Shown: one piece after another, positions 15,220 to 25,027 of the stretch
Layout: every line of letters begins with the position of its first letter
How positions within the stretch are numbered: position 1 is the stretch's first letter
Source of the DNA: an uncultured Eubacterium sp.
Lineage (GTDB): Bacteria > Bacillota > Clostridia > Lachnospirales > Lachnospiraceae
Assembly (NCBI GenBank): GCA_900548465.1
Contig: URKY01000013.1
Span: 1-52,316 of the forward strand
Length of the DNA: 52,316 nt
Direction: 5' to 3'
Translations under genes and position numbers: made by a program
The notes under the pieces: generated by a model
Told to the model about the DNA's origin: nothing
What the model saw: only the letters and a program-made list of their open reading frames with translations
Database searches by the model: none

Positions 15220-17274
15220 TTACATCTCTCCTTCTTCTATTTTTTTGCTAATTACATTCTTAATAAGCTGCACAACCTCTCCTAATGATTTATCCTTAAC
15301 CTGAGCTCCTGCCAGATTCATGTGACCACCGCCACCAAACTCTTCCATTATAAGCTGTACATTTACCTTATCAATTGATCTTGCACTTATATATATCTGA
15401 TCATTGTATGGTGTACATACAAATGATGCTTTCACATTCTTTACATTTAACAATTCATTAGCTGCCTGTGCCCCTACCACTGTAGGCGATGAAACATCCT
15501 TTGCACTACACACTGAAATTGCATACTCATCCTTGAAAATCTCAGTGTTCTGAATTGCAGTTGCCTTCGCCTTATAGTCATCTAAATTATCCCTAAACAT
15601 TCGACGTACATTTGTAATGTCAGCACCGTTTTTCTTTAAATATGCTGCCGCTTCAAATGTTCTTACTCCTGTTCTGTTAGTGAAATTGTTAGTATCAATC
15701 ATAATTCCACCATAAATTGCCTCGGCTTCCATCTTTGTAAGCTTAACTGTTTCTGGAATATACTGAATTATTTCTACAACCATTTCACATGTTGATGATG
15801 ATGATAATTCAATATATGACAGCTGGGCATTGTCAATAACATCCGTTGACTGTCTGTGGTGGTCAAATACCATAACACACTGAGCCCTTCTTACAAGTTC
15901 CGGATGCTCTGTGTATGCGGCCCTTCCACAATCCACTATAATAAGGGCATCGTTTTTGCCTATCTTAAAGGTTGCTTCAGTTCCACTTACAAACATATCT
16001 TCTTCATACGAATCCTGTTGTTTGAACATTTCCACCAGAGGAACTACACTGCTGCTTACTTCCCCGATAACTATATGTGCCTCTTTACCAATAGTTTTGG
16101 CCACTTTATAAAAGCCAATTGAAGCTCCAAAGGAATCATTATCTCCAATATGATGTCCCATAATATAAATTGTTTCTTTTGTTTCAATTAAATCTCTAAA
16201 TGCCGTAGCTTTAACTCTTGATTTTACCTTTGTGTTCTTAACTACAGATTTAGTTTTTCCGCCATAATAATATATCTTATTACCATCTTTTAGCACGGCC
16301 TGGTCACCGCCACGACCTAATGCCATGTCAATAGCTGTTCCGGCAAGATCGTAACTGTCTATTAAGCCGCTTCCGCTCATACCAATACCTATACTGATGG
16401 TAATTGGCAATCCGTTTCCTATGTTAACTGTCTTTACTTCATCTAAAACGGAGAACTTGTTTGTCTGCATTTTACTGATATACTTTGTTTTAAATGCAAC
16501 GAAATACTTGTCATTTTCCAATTTTTTTACTATTCCATCATACTGGGCAAAATACTTGTTTATCTTTCTGTCAATTAAGGCAACCAGAACAGTTCTTCTT
16601 GTTTCCTCAATACTTTGAAGAACTTCATCATAATTATCTATATATATATGACCGATAACCAGCTTTTCTTCCTTATTTTCTTTCGTCAACCTCTGAACAG
16701 TAGTCTCATCAAGCATATACATGGAAATAAGCCCGACATTATTTTCTGTTAATTGTGCAAGGGAACTGTCTTCATTCTTTTTGTTCATCTTAAATTCCCT
16801 CAGTATAACCCTAAATACTTTATCTTCTGTTTTTATCTGAAATTCTTTTTTGCCTTCATCATCAAACTCTAAATATTCCGGTTTAAAATCATCGAATACA
16901 GCGGATACGATTTTATTTCGGACACTTTTTCCATTGAAAAGTTCATCCATCTTTTCATTAGTCCAAAGAATCTTTCCACTTTCTTCCAACAACCCATAAG
17001 GTACTTCCATTTCATGCAGCATCTGCCTTTGAACCTGACTGTATTCAGCTCCAAACTCTACAAGAGTCTTCATAATATTAGGCTTAAATTTTACATAAAC
17101 TATAAGGCTTGCAACAATATAAATAATTTCCATGGCAGCAATTAATGCTCCCACTTTGACATCAATAGACAATGCAATAATAGCCACAATAATCCATAGA
17201 ATATTAAAATATATTGGCACCTTTATGTACTTTGACAAACTGCCCTTTAGCTTATTTTTACTTTCTTTTCCCAT
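15220..17274 (-). CDS. gdpP: Cyclic-di-AMP phosphodiesterase GdpP (YybT)
   Basis: The 684-residue protein hydrolyses cyclic-di-AMP. Two membrane helices (about 20-38 and 41-61) anchor it; then come a PAS-like region (80-165), a degenerate GGDEF-like domain (about 175-335) and a DHH/DHHA1 phosphoesterase. Catalytic motifs are visible: GHHIGDNDSFGASIG (373-387), VDCG (447-450), FDHHRQSTD (470-478) and GGGGHMNLAGAQ near the C-terminus. Length and order match Bacillus GdpP. It heads the gdpP-rplI-dnaB operon, with GGAG before the ATG. Confidence 0.96.
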   Translation of the reverse strand: MGKESKNKLKGSLSKYIKVPIYFNILWIIVAIIALSIDVKVGALIAAMEIIYIVASLIVYVKFKPNIMKTLVEFGAEYSQVQRQMLHEMEVPYGLLEESGKILWTNEKMDELFNGKSVRNKIVSAVFDDFKPEYLEFDDEGKKEFQIKTEDKVFRVILREFKMNKKNEDSSLAQLTENNVGLISMYMLDETTVQRLTKENKEEKLVIGHIYIDNYDEVLQSIEETRRTVLVALIDRKINKYFAQYDGIVKKLENDKYFVAFKTKYISKMQTNKFSVLDEVKTVNIGNGLPITISIGIGMSGSGLIDSYDLAGTAIDMALGRGGDQAVLKDGNKIYYYGGKTKSVVKNTKVKSRVKATAFRDLIETKETIYIMGHHIGDNDSFGASIGFYKVAKTIGKEAHIVIGEVSSSVVPLVEMFKQQDSYEEDMFVSGTEATFKIGKNDALIIVDCGRAAYTEHPELVRRAQCVMVFDHHRQSTDVIDNAQLSYIELSSSSTCEMVVEIIQYIPETVKLTKMEAEAIYGGIMIDTNNFTNRTGVRTFEAAAYLKKNGADITNVRRMFRDNLDDYKAKATAIQNTEIFKDEYAISVCSAKDVSSPTVVGAQAANELLNVKNVKASFVCTPYNDQIYISARSIDKVNVQLIMEEFGGGGHMNLAGAQVKDKSLGEVVQLIKNVISKKIEEGEM

Positions 17275-17350
17275 ATGTTTCTCCGTTTCCCTATGTTTTT
17301 ATGACAATTTCGTTTTTCATACTTTAAGGCACAAAAGCCTAGTTTGCTTT

Positions 17351-17379
17351 AGTATACCACATTTTTCTATAATGGTGAA
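17351..17379 (-). promoter_or_regulatory. Promoter of the gdpP-rplI-dnaB operon
   Basis: On the minus strand TTCACC (17374-17379), a 17-base spacer, and an extended -10 TGGTATACT whose TATACT hexamer is at 17351-17356. It lies about 75 bases before gdpP. Confidence 0.5.
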
Positions 17380-17443
17380 GAGCCATGCTTTCATTACTAC
17401 TTTCAACACTGGAAACTATTATTACAAATTTATTTTATTTTGC

Positions 17444-17472
17444 TTTACAGTCCCGGCAATATGATTTACAAT
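17444..17472 (+). promoter_or_regulatory. Promoter of the 88-residue gene
   Basis: TTTACA (17444-17449), 17 bases, TACAAT (17467-17472); the start codon follows 32 bases later behind AAAGGAGG. Confidence 0.5.
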
Positions 17473-17504
17473 CTATACTACGCCAATCAAAAGGAGGATT
17501 TTCT

Positions 17505-17768
17505 ATGTTTAGAGTTTGGGGAAGAACTTTTAAGAGCAATAAGATGTTGCAAAGCACCACTATAGAATTGGAGATTAATGATACCAGAACTCATAAGATA
17601 TTCAAAGCTCTGGAAATGATTTGCGACGAATTTGACCTGAGCAATCCTATCTGGCTCGATACTAACATTAACGAATTTAAGCGCATATCACGAACCCGTT
17701 TCTATTCCGACAGTTTCGTGGAATCAATAGATTTTGACTACTTAGATTTCTATGTAATCGAAGAAGAC
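17505..17768 (+). CDS. Small conserved-looking hypothetical protein
   Basis: I cannot name this 87-residue protein. AAAAGGAGG lies about eight bases before the ATG at 17505; the longer frame opening at 17385 overlaps the promoter and is unlikely. The protein is soluble and acidic at its C-terminus (FDYLDFYVIEED), with a basic start (MFRVWGRTFKSNKML) and a central segment TRTHKIFKALEMICDEFDLS. Proteins of this type with the WLDTN and RTRFYSDSF-like pattern are, as far as I recall, common unnamed genes in Lachnospiraceae; I could not verify this. It is a single-gene unit, convergent with pgi. Confidence 0.75.
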
Positions 17769-17792
17769 TAAATTAAATATTTTTAAACTAAC

Positions 17793-17825
17793 AATACCTG
17801 CATTGGACAAGCCAATGCAGGTATT
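17793..17825. terminator. Bidirectional Rho-independent terminator
   Basis: AATACCTGCATTGG (17793-17806) pairs perfectly with CCAATGCAGGTATT (17812-17825) around ACAAG. T-rich sequence on both sides lets it serve the small gene (+) and pgi (-). Confidence 0.88.
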
Positions 17826-17844
17826 TTATTTAAATGTTAATTAT

Positions 17845-19194
17845 TTACTGTAATCTGCTGTTAAGTTCAGCTGTCATATCTTCATATCCCGGTTTTCCAA
17901 GAAGTGCAAACATGTTCTTCTTGTAGCTTTCTACACCAGGCTGATTAAATGGATTAACTCCAAGAATGTATCCACTTACACCACATGCAAATTCATACAT
18001 ATAGAATAATTCACCAAGATAGAATTCGTTCTGCTTTGGAACGCTAACTAAAAGGTTTGGAACATTTCCATCTGTATGTGCAAGAATTGTACCATTCATG
18101 GCACTCTTGTTTACAAAATCCATATCCTTACCAGCAAGATAGTTAAGTCCGTCTAAATCTTCAGGATCCTTATCAATTATAATCTTTGCATCTGTTTCTT
18201 CAATCTTAATTACTGTTTCAAACATAATTCTTGAACCGTCCTGAATGAACTGTCCCATAGAATGAAGGTCTGTTGTAAGATCTACTGCTGCAGGGAAAAT
18301 ACCCTTCTGGTCTTTTCCTTCGCTTTCACCGTAAAGCTGTTTCCACCATTCACCAAAGTAATGAAGACTTGGTTCATAGTTAGCTGTAATTTCAACGCTC
18401 TTTCCTTTTCTTAATAAGATATTTCTAATTGCTGCATACTTAATTGCATCATTTTCTTCAAATGCATTATTAAGAGCCTTTTCCCTTCCGCTTGCTGCAC
18501 CTTCCATAAGTTTGTCAATGTCAGCGCCACTTACTGCAATTGGAAGAAGTCCTACTGCTGTAAGAACTGAGAAACGTCCACCTACATCATCAGGAACTAC
18601 GAAGCTTTCGTATCCTTCTGCTGTAGCAAGTCCCTTAAGGGCTCCCTTTGACTTATCTGTTGTTGCATATATTCTCTTTGCAGCTTCTTCTTTTCCATAT
18701 TTCTTTTCAAGCATTTCCTTAAATATTCTGAATGCAATGGCAGGTTCTGTTGTAGTACCTGACTTTGAAATAATATTTACTGAAAAATCCCTGTCTCCAA
18801 CGACGTCAATTAAACCTTGAAGGTATGCAGGGCTAATGCTGTTTCCTGCATAATAAATTTCAGGAGTTTTTCTAATTTCCTTTGACACGTTGTTATAGAA
18901 CCCATGTCTTAAGAAATCAATAGCTGCTCTTGCTCCTAAGTAAGATCCACCAATACCGATTACAATAAGTACTTCTGAATCTTCCTGTATTTTCTTTGCT
19001 GCTTTCTTTATTCTGTCAAATTCTTCTTTGTCATAGTTTACCGGCAAATCAATCCATCCAAGAAAATCATTTCCTGCCCCTGTTTTGTCAACCAAAACTT
19101 TTTTTGCATCTTCTGCAATTTTCTTCATGCTTTCAACTTCTTCATTTGAAATGAAAGAAGTAGCTTTTGAATAATCAAATGTTACCTTAGACAT
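17845..19194 (-). CDS. pgi: Glucose-6-phosphate isomerase
   Basis: The 449-residue enzyme interconverts glucose-6-phosphate and fructose-6-phosphate. Visible family motifs are [31 protein letters not shown], the [16 protein letters not shown] signature, and the C-terminal GCGVSGY-like segment [19 protein letters not shown]. Length is the usual one for Firmicutes. GGAGGAG precedes the ATG. It stands alone with its own promoter and shares a terminator with the convergent small gene. Confidence 0.97.
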   Translation of the reverse strand: MSKVTFDYSKATSFISNEEVESMKKIAEDAKKVLVDKTGAGNDFLGWIDLPVNYDKEEFDRIKKAAKKIQEDSEVLIVIGIGGSYLGARAAIDFLRHGFYNNVSKEIRKTPEIYYAGNSISPAYLQGLIDVVGDRDFSVNIISKSGTTTEPAIAFRIFKEMLEKKYGKEEAAKRIYATTDKSKGALKGLATAEGYESFVVPDDVGGRFSVLTAVGLLPIAVSGADIDKLMEGAASGREKALNNAFEENDAIKYAAIRNILLRKGKSVEITANYEPSLHYFGEWWKQLYGESEGKDQKGIFPAAVDLTTDLHSMGQFIQDGSRIMFETVIKIEETDAKIIIDKDPEDLDGLNYLAGKDMDFVNKSAMNGTILAHTDGNVPNLLVSVPKQNEFYLGELFYMYEFACGVSGYILGVNPFNQPGVESYKKNMFALLGKPGYEDMTAELNSRLQ

Positions 19195-19230
19195 AGCTTT
19201 CTCCTCCGTTTTTTCTCAAAACTACCCTAT

Positions 19231-19259
19231 ATTATATGTTTTTGAAATGATTTAATCAA
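19231..19259 (-). promoter_or_regulatory. Promoter of pgi
   Basis: On the minus strand TTGATT (19254-19259), 17 bases, TATAAT (19231-19236); about 36 bases upstream of the pgi start. Confidence 0.6.
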
Positions 19260-19306
19260 CCCCTTATTCTACTGTTTTTTACAATTCTTTCGTACTTTTT
19301 CAGACT

Positions 19307-19984
19307 TTATTGCAAAAATTCCCCAATAACCTGATTAAGAACCTGCTCCTCTTCCAGTTCCTCCTGAGTCTTCTCCTGCACCGTAATATCTTCATTATCA
19401 GGAGAATCCATAGAAGTACTCTCTTCTTTTCTTACTCTATCTTCCCCATTAACAAGTGAATCTGACACCACATATACAAGCTCCATCTTCTTTTCCGCCG
19501 TCGGCATTGTACGGTTAATCATATCTAATGTTATTCCTAAAAAACATCCCATGAATAAACAGGTTATCCAATCCATTTTTGTTGGTACTTCGTCGTACAA
19601 TTGATACGCCACTATGGCAGAAATACCAACAATTAAAACACTACAATAGTTAATAATATTCCCCAATTTGTTTAATGATATGTGCATTACTTTACATTTA
19701 TTTATGTGACGCTGTACAAACAGAATTGGATTTTCCATTTTTCCACTGACATTCATAATGCTGTCATATTTTATTTTTATCTGTCTTATAGTTGCATTTT
19801 TAGTGTGATTTATATTTTCTGCCCGCCGTATCAGTTTTGCATAATTTCTCATAACCAGCCATTTTGTGACAACTCCCAGCAAAAAAATACTTCCCGCTAT
19901 TAGCAGGAAGTTCTTTTCATTTATAAACTTTGGCACTGTTTTCTCCAAAATATTATTCAATTCACTTATGTAATAATTCATCAT
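19307..19984 (-). CDS. Hypothetical membrane protein
   Basis: I do not recognise a named family. The protein of about 225 residues has one membrane helix near the N-terminus (NFLLIAGSIFLLGVVTKWLV), a basic cytoplasmic stretch of about 60 residues, two further helices (INYCSVLIVGISAIVAYQLY and ITCLFMGCFLGITLDM), and an acidic C-terminal tail rich in glutamate. The start is uncertain: ATG codons at 19990, 19984 and 19981 lie behind GTGGGG; 19984 has the best spacing. It is on the same strand as mtnN, about 110 bases downstream. Function unknown. Confidence 0.7.
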   Translation of the reverse strand: MMNYYISELNNILEKTVPKFINEKNFLLIAGSIFLLGVVTKWLVMRNYAKLIRRAENINHTKNATIRQIKIKYDSIMNVSGKMENPILFVQRHINKCKVMHISLNKLGNIINYCSVLIVGISAIVAYQLYDEVPTKMDWITCLFMGCFLGITLDMINRTMPTAEKKMELVYVVSDSLVNGEDRVRKEESTSMDSPDNEDITVQEKTQEELEEEQVLNQVIGEFLQ

Positions 19985-20093
19985 ATTCATTTCCCCACTT
20001 TCATTTTTGATATTATAATAACACTTTCTGTTATGCATTATCATAATAACACACAGTAATTAATATATCATTAGAAATCGTTCGTCAAATTCT

Positions 20094-20786
20094 CTAATAA
20101 TTTTTAATTATCTGCTTCATAAGGCTGATTGAATTCTTTGCCGCCTTCTTTTCAAAAGTCGGATAATCCATTTCTGCCCCTCCGTCTGCCTTATCGGAAA
20201 TTGCGCGTATAACTATAAACGGCACACCATTTAAACTGGCTGTATGTGCAATTGCTGCACCTTCCATTTCAGCACAGTCTCCCGCAAATTCTTTTTTGAG
20301 GAAATTCTTTGCCTCTTCAGTTCCAATAAACTGATCCCCTGACAAAACCTTACCCTCAAAAACATTTATCTCAAGTCCTGCATCTTTTACACTTTTCTTT
20401 GCCAGGTCAATTAACTTAGAATCAGCCTCGAATACTGATTTTTCCATATCCGGAATAATTCCCCTGTCATATCCTAATGCAGTTACATCCATATCATGTT
20501 GCTGGGCTTTCGTTGATACCACAATATCACAAATATCAATATCATTGTTTAAAGAACCGGCAACTCCCGTATTAACTACTGCATCTACATCAAAATCATC
20601 TATAAGAATCTGGGTACATATAGCGGCATTCACCTTGCCAATTCCACTTTTTACAACTACAACATCTTTACCTTCAATTTTTCCACAGCAAAATGTCATA
20701 CCTGCTTTTGTTTCTTTTTTTGAAATTTCCATGGCATCAATTAATGCAGCCACTTCAATTTCCATTGCGCCTATAATTCCAAGCAT
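20094..20786 (-). CDS. mtnN: 5'-methylthioadenosine/S-adenosylhomocysteine nucleosidase
   Basis: The 230-residue enzyme cleaves adenine from methylthioadenosine and S-adenosylhomocysteine, by-products of polyamine synthesis and methylation. Start MLGIIGAMEIEVAALIDAM is the family N-terminus with the catalytic glutamate; GIGKVNAAICTQ and NTGVAGSLN form the substrate pocket; DGCAEMEGAAIAHTA-like sequence (CAEMEGAAIAHTASLNGVPF) and RAISDKADG carry the ribose-binding glutamates and catalytic aspartate. Length is typical. AGGAG stands before the ATG. It lies 22 bases after the TSCPD gene, in the same orientation. Confidence 0.96.
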   Translation of the reverse strand: MLGIIGAMEIEVAALIDAMEISKKETKAGMTFCCGKIEGKDVVVVKSGIGKVNAAICTQILIDDFDVDAVVNTGVAGSLNNDIDICDIVVSTKAQQHDMDVTALGYDRGIIPDMEKSVFEADSKLIDLAKKSVKDAGLEINVFEGKVLSGDQFIGTEEAKNFLKKEFAGDCAEMEGAAIAHTASLNGVPFIVIRAISDKADGGAEMDYPTFEKKAAKNSISLMKQIIKNY

Positions 20787-20808
20787 ATATTTCTCCTATT
20801 GGCTTAAA

Positions 20809-21054
20809 TTACTGCTGTTCTAAATACTGTTCCAATGCAATTGCCAGCTGGTCCGGACACGAAGTTCCTCTTCCGTTACAATCAATTCCCTTAAGTCTTT
20901 TAATTACTTCGTGGATGTCCATACCTTCCACCAACGCTGCCACACCCTGAGTGTTTCCATTACATCCTAAAACAAACTGTACATTCGTTACTTTGTTGTC
21001 TTCCACGTCAAATTTTATTAATCTTGAGCATGTTCCTCTTGTTTTATATTCCAT
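20809..21054 (-). CDS. TSCPD-domain small protein (TIGR03905 type)
   Basis: The 81-residue protein contains the TSCPD motif (GRGTSCPDQLAIAL) and the preceding family elements CSRLIKFDVEDNKVTNVQF and GCNGNTQGVAALVEGM. TSCPD domains also occur at the C-terminus of class II ribonucleotide reductases; the stand-alone form, common in Clostridia, has no established reaction. The three conserved cysteines (near the N-terminus, in GCNGN and in TSCPD) suggest metal binding or redox chemistry, which is inference. AGGAGG lies before the ATG. The gene sits between the TagH-like ATPase and mtnN, all on one strand. Confidence 0.88.
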   Translation of the reverse strand: MEYKTRGTCSRLIKFDVEDNKVTNVQFVLGCNGNTQGVAALVEGMDIHEVIKRLKGIDCNGRGTSCPDQLAIALEQYLEQQ

Positions 21055-21092
21055 TTTCTATTCCTCCTAATTCTTATATAGTCGGTAATATT

Positions 21093-21836
21093 TTATTCAT
21101 CTAATTTCTTTTCGTATATATCAGCCACTTCATCAATGTCGCCATGGGCAATCAGTTGTCCGTGTTCCAGAAGAATGGCTTTATTGCAAAGTCTCTTTAC
21201 CTGTGCCAGACTGTGGGATACGAAAAGAACCGTAACTCCATGGTCAAACATCTTCTGCATTTTCTTCTCACATTTCTTTCTAAACTTAGCATCACCAACA
21301 GACAATACTTCGTCCAGAATAAGAATTTCAGGTTCAACAACCGTAGCAATGGAAAATCCAAGTCTTGACTTCATACCTGAAGAGTAGTTTTTAATAGGTA
21401 CATCAATAAAATCTCCAAGTTCAGAAAACTCCAGAATTTCCTCATATTTTTCCTCAAGGAAACTTCTTGAAAATCCCAAAACAGAACCATAAAGGAAGAT
21501 ATTTTCTCTTCCTGTGTAGTTTGGATCGAAGCCTGCACCAAGTTCAATCATTGGTGCAATATGTCCATTTCTTGTAACCTTTCCCGTGGTTGGCTTGTAA
21601 ACACCTGCAATTACCTTAAGAAGCGTACTCTTTCCTGCTCCGTTAAGTCCTAAAATACCAAGTCTGTCACCTTTTTTTAATTCAAAATTAATATTTTTAA
21701 GAGCCCAAAATTCATTAAAACGAATTTTCTCACCCTTTATTTTTTTTATAATTAATTCCTTTAAATTGTCTACTTTTTCTTTACTTAAGTTAAAGCGGAT
21801 GCTTATATTCTCCACCTTAAGTGCAACATTTCCCAT
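21093..21836 (-). CDS. tagH: Polysaccharide/teichoic acid ABC exporter, ATPase subunit (TagH/Wzt type)
   Basis: The 247-residue ATPase has Walker A GLNGAGKST (63-71), the ABC signature YSSGMKSRLGFSIA, and Walker B ILILDEVLSVGD. The N-terminal extension LSKEKVDNLKELIIKKIKGE and the EFWALKNINFE segment are characteristic of polymer exporters (TagH, Wzt, RfbE) rather than other ABC ATPases. It lacks the C-terminal carbohydrate-recognition domain of some Wzt proteins. It would power flipping of the lipid-linked polymer across the membrane with the permease just upstream. It is the last gene of the polymer operon; the gap to the permease is 10 bases. Confidence 0.93.
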   Translation of the reverse strand: MGNVALKVENISIRFNLSKEKVDNLKELIIKKIKGEKIRFNEFWALKNINFELKKGDRLGILGLNGAGKSTLLKVIAGVYKPTTGKVTRNGHIAPMIELGAGFDPNYTGRENIFLYGSVLGFSRSFLEEKYEEILEFSELGDFIDVPIKNYSSGMKSRLGFSIATVVEPEILILDEVLSVGDAKFRKKCEKKMQKMFDHGVTVLFVSHSLAQVKRLCNKAILLEHGQLIAHGDIDEVADIYEKKLDE

Positions 21837-21846
21837 TATAGGCCTC

Positions 21847-22650
21847 CTATATGTGTAGGATGAACTTATCCTGATTCTTCTTAAACATTACGACTCCAAC
21901 AACAAGTGCCACGCAACTAAATACTAATGAATAAATCATCATATTCAAATTAGAAATACCATAACTTGTTGATGTAAATATTGAACCCTGTTCCATCAAT
22001 ACGCAACGGAAGTTACTTATAAGACAATACAGCGGATTGAATTTAAGTATCTGTTTTGTCTGTTCCCCAATTGAGTCAATATGATAAAAGATTGCTGAAC
22101 AATACATAATAAGCATAAGTATTACTTCCCACAGATACTCTAAATCCCTAAAGAATACACATACCGTGGATAAAATAAGACCTGCTGCCACGCATAAAAT
22201 AAATAATATTACAAGTGGTATGATTGCTTCTATAACATGCCATGTAAAGTGAACCCCTAATACAATTGATACCAATGCCAATACAATCAGTGATAATAAG
22301 AATAAAACGTAATTATATATTATACTGGACAATGGATAGAGATATTTAGGTACATACACCTTCTTAATCATTGCCTGATTGGATCTTATTGAACGCATGG
22401 CAATTTTGCTTGTGCTTGAGAAACAACTGTACAGCAGTCTACCACACAAAATATATACCGGATATAAAGCATCGCCACGTCCCAGCAAATTTCCAAATAC
22501 AAATGTTAATACCATTGTTGTAAGTAATGGTTCCAATAAAGTCCATACCAAACCTAAATATGATCTTCTATATTTTAGTTTAATTCCCTTAATTACTAAT
22601 TCTTTTAAGAGAAATCTATATCGCATGAAGCTTTCAATATATTTCTTCAT
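21847..22650 (-). CDS. tagG: Polysaccharide/teichoic acid ABC exporter, permease subunit (TagG/Wzm type)
   Basis: The 267-residue membrane protein has the ABC-2 exporter pattern: an N-terminal amphipathic part with ELVIKGIKLKYRRSYLGLVW, six predicted membrane helices, and RNFRCVLMEQGSI-like sequence near the last loop. KYRRSYLGLVWTLLEPLL is the conserved interfacial motif of O-antigen/teichoic acid permeases. It pairs with the TagH-like ATPase to export the polymer. AATTGGAGG precedes the ATG. The 100-base gap to the upstream glycosyltransferase holds no clear promoter. Confidence 0.93.
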   Translation of the reverse strand: MKKYIESFMRYRFLLKELVIKGIKLKYRRSYLGLVWTLLEPLLTTMVLTFVFGNLLGRGDALYPVYILCGRLLYSCFSSTSKIAMRSIRSNQAMIKKVYVPKYLYPLSSIIYNYVLFLLSLIVLALVSIVLGVHFTWHVIEAIIPLVILFILCVAAGLILSTVCVFFRDLEYLWEVILMLIMYCSAIFYHIDSIGEQTKQILKFNPLYCLISNFRCVLMEQGSIFTSTSYGISNLNMMIYSLVFSCVALVVGVVMFKKNQDKFILHI

Positions 22651-22750
22651 ATTACCTCCAATTTCTTTAGTAATACACGCACTTATTATATATTATTATC
22701 TATTATTGTCAAATTTTTTATTACAAAGTACTCCTGAACCGGCAGTTTCT

Positions 22751-24976
22751 CTATTTAAAAACTTTTTCGCAAACTCTCTTTGCCGCATTTCCGTCATCTA
22801 CATGACAGAATCGGTTATAGAATGTTTCATATTTTGAATTGTAGTTTCTCTTTATTTCGTCAATATTCTTAAGTGCATCCACTACTTCATCATTTGTCGT
22901 AAGTATCGGCCCCGGCAAATCCTTATTAATATCCAGATAGAATCCTCTAAGGACATCCCTGTACTTCTCCAAATCATACATATAGAAAAGTATCGGTCTT
23001 CTAAGATTAGCATAGTCGAAAAATACCGAAGAATAATCCGTCATACAAATATCTGATATTAAATAAATGTCTGTTATGTCGCTGTATTTACTTACATTAA
23101 TAACAAAATCCTCAAGACCATTTAAATCAAGCTGATCTACAACCCAGTAATGCATTCTTAAAAGAATAACATACTCATCTCCAAATTCTTTATGAAGTCT
23201 GTTAAGATCAAGGGCAAGTTCAAACTTGTATTCCCCTGCTCCGTACATATTATCATCACGCCATGTCGGTGCATATAAAAGAACCTTCTTATCTAGAGGA
23301 ACTCCGATTTTTCTCTTTAATTCCGCAGCCTTCACATCAAGATTTTTGTCATACATTGGGTCATTTGCGGGATAACCCAGTTCCAATATTTTTTCTTTAT
23401 CAAACATAAAACAGCTCTGGAAAACTTCCGTTGAAAATCCATTGTCTGATAATAAATAATCCCATTTTCTTGACTGTTTATACACAATCTGTTTATATTT
23501 CGGATTTGCTGAATGTACGTCATCCATATCAAATACCAGTCTCTTAAGCGGTGTTCCATGCCATGTTTCAAGCATTATCTGACTGTCCCTTTTAGGAAAT
23601 GCATAAGGCTGTCTCATGTTGTTTACCCAGTATTTAGACCTTGTCATATAATAATAGTACTTAAGTCCAAATCGTTTAACCTTTGTGTGCTTTCCATCGA
23701 TTTCCAGTTTTTTGTCGTTTACAATCCAAATATACTTATATTTTTTCCCGTAATTCTTTTGAAGATACTGATAAATATACTTTGGCTGTCCTGAATAATT
23801 TCGTCCTACAAAACTTTCGAAAATAATCCAATTGTCCTTTTGTTTCATTTTACTGAAAATGTAAACATTAAGTGTTCTGTATAAATGTTTTCTGCTTGAA
23901 AACATAACAATAATCTTATTTTTTATAAGTCGGATATTAGACCATTTCTTTATTTTCTCTTTATCTGCAGCTGCTCCTGCTTTTATTATTTTCTTTTCAA
24001 ATACCCCCAGGCCCTTAAATGAACTTTTATCAAATTCCTTAAGTGCTTCAGAAAATATTTTTATTTTTTCATCTGTAACCTGATCTTTTTTGTCATGAAA
24101 TCTTCTGCTGAAATCATCAATATAAAATTTGGCAAAAATTTTTGCCAGAGCATCTTTAATTTCAAATGTAACTTTTTTCTCCCGGCATATCCTGAAAGCA
24201 TCAATATACGCTTTTGCCATAAGGTCATCTCTGTTTTCATCCTCTAACTTGTCTATTGATGGAAGATTGATTTCATCGTTGTGATATCTTTTTACATAAA
24301 TACTGTCTTTACAATAACTGTACTGTCCATCCTTTGCAAAAACATTTACAAGAAATGTTACATCTCCGTAAAGCTTCTGTTCTTCATCAAATCTTATTTT
24401 GCTCTTATTTAGAAAATCCCTGTTATATAGCGTTCCAAGACATGTAACTTCCTCTATTCTGTTACACTTTGCGAATTTGTAATCTACCGCGTCCGCAAAC
24501 TTTTCAGGATTTTCCTCAATTAGCTTCTCATCTTCATCAACATTTCCCTGTTCAATGTTAAATGCCACCCTCATAAACCATGTATGAAAAATTCTTCCAT
24601 ATACAAACTTTATTTCATTCTTTGACAATTTAAGTCCATCAGGTGGTGTATCCACCGCCTCTAAAAGATTTGTAAATGTATCTTCCATAACATAATCGTC
24701 ACTGTCAAGAAAATACACATACTCACCTTTTGCGTTTTCAATCCCAAGATTTCTTGCCGCACTAACTCCTGTTTTATTTTTTAACTCAAAGACCTTTACA
24801 TTAATATCATCCAAATACTCAGAAATCAGTTCATCAATATTTTCAGAACTGTCCAGTGCTTTCATATCTTTAACTATAATAGTTTCAATATCTTTATATT
24901 TTTGATTTCGAATACTATCCAGACAGTCCTTTAAATAATTCCTTCCTTTGTGAAAGGCAATAATAATACTAATCAT
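22751..24976 (-). CDS. Fused GT2 glycosyltransferase - CDP-glycerol glycerophosphotransferase
   Basis: This 741-residue protein joins two enzymes. Residues 1-240 are a GT2 domain (ISIIIAFHKGRNYLKDCLDS, YFLDSDDYV at 88-96). Residues about 380-740 are a TagF/TagB-type glycerophosphotransferase with WHGTPLKRL (near 469), LRMHYWVVD carrying the second histidine, and ITDYSSVFFDYANLRRP-like sequence (MTDYSSVFFDYA). It would add a sugar and glycerol phosphate to a lipid-linked chain at the inner membrane face. It is the tandem paralogue of the next gene upstream: the transferase half is much more alike than the GT2 half. GGAG precedes the ATG. Confidence 0.92.
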   Translation of the reverse strand: MISIIIAFHKGRNYLKDCLDSIRNQKYKDIETIIVKDMKALDSSENIDELISEYLDDINVKVFELKNKTGVSAARNLGIENAKGEYVYFLDSDDYVMEDTFTNLLEAVDTPPDGLKLSKNEIKFVYGRIFHTWFMRVAFNIEQGNVDEDEKLIEENPEKFADAVDYKFAKCNRIEEVTCLGTLYNRDFLNKSKIRFDEEQKLYGDVTFLVNVFAKDGQYSYCKDSIYVKRYHNDEINLPSIDKLEDENRDDLMAKAYIDAFRICREKKVTFEIKDALAKIFAKFYIDDFSRRFHDKKDQVTDEKIKIFSEALKEFDKSSFKGLGVFEKKIIKAGAAADKEKIKKWSNIRLIKNKIIVMFSSRKHLYRTLNVYIFSKMKQKDNWIIFESFVGRNYSGQPKYIYQYLQKNYGKKYKYIWIVNDKKLEIDGKHTKVKRFGLKYYYYMTRSKYWVNNMRQPYAFPKRDSQIMLETWHGTPLKRLVFDMDDVHSANPKYKQIVYKQSRKWDYLLSDNGFSTEVFQSCFMFDKEKILELGYPANDPMYDKNLDVKAAELKRKIGVPLDKKVLLYAPTWRDDNMYGAGEYKFELALDLNRLHKEFGDEYVILLRMHYWVVDQLDLNGLEDFVINVSKYSDITDIYLISDICMTDYSSVFFDYANLRRPILFYMYDLEKYRDVLRGFYLDINKDLPGPILTTNDEVVDALKNIDEIKRNYNSKYETFYNRFCHVDDGNAAKRVCEKVFK

Positions 24977-25027
24977 TAAATTCTCCTTGTCTGTAAACTT
25001 CTTAAGAAGTCAATGCATGTCTCTAAT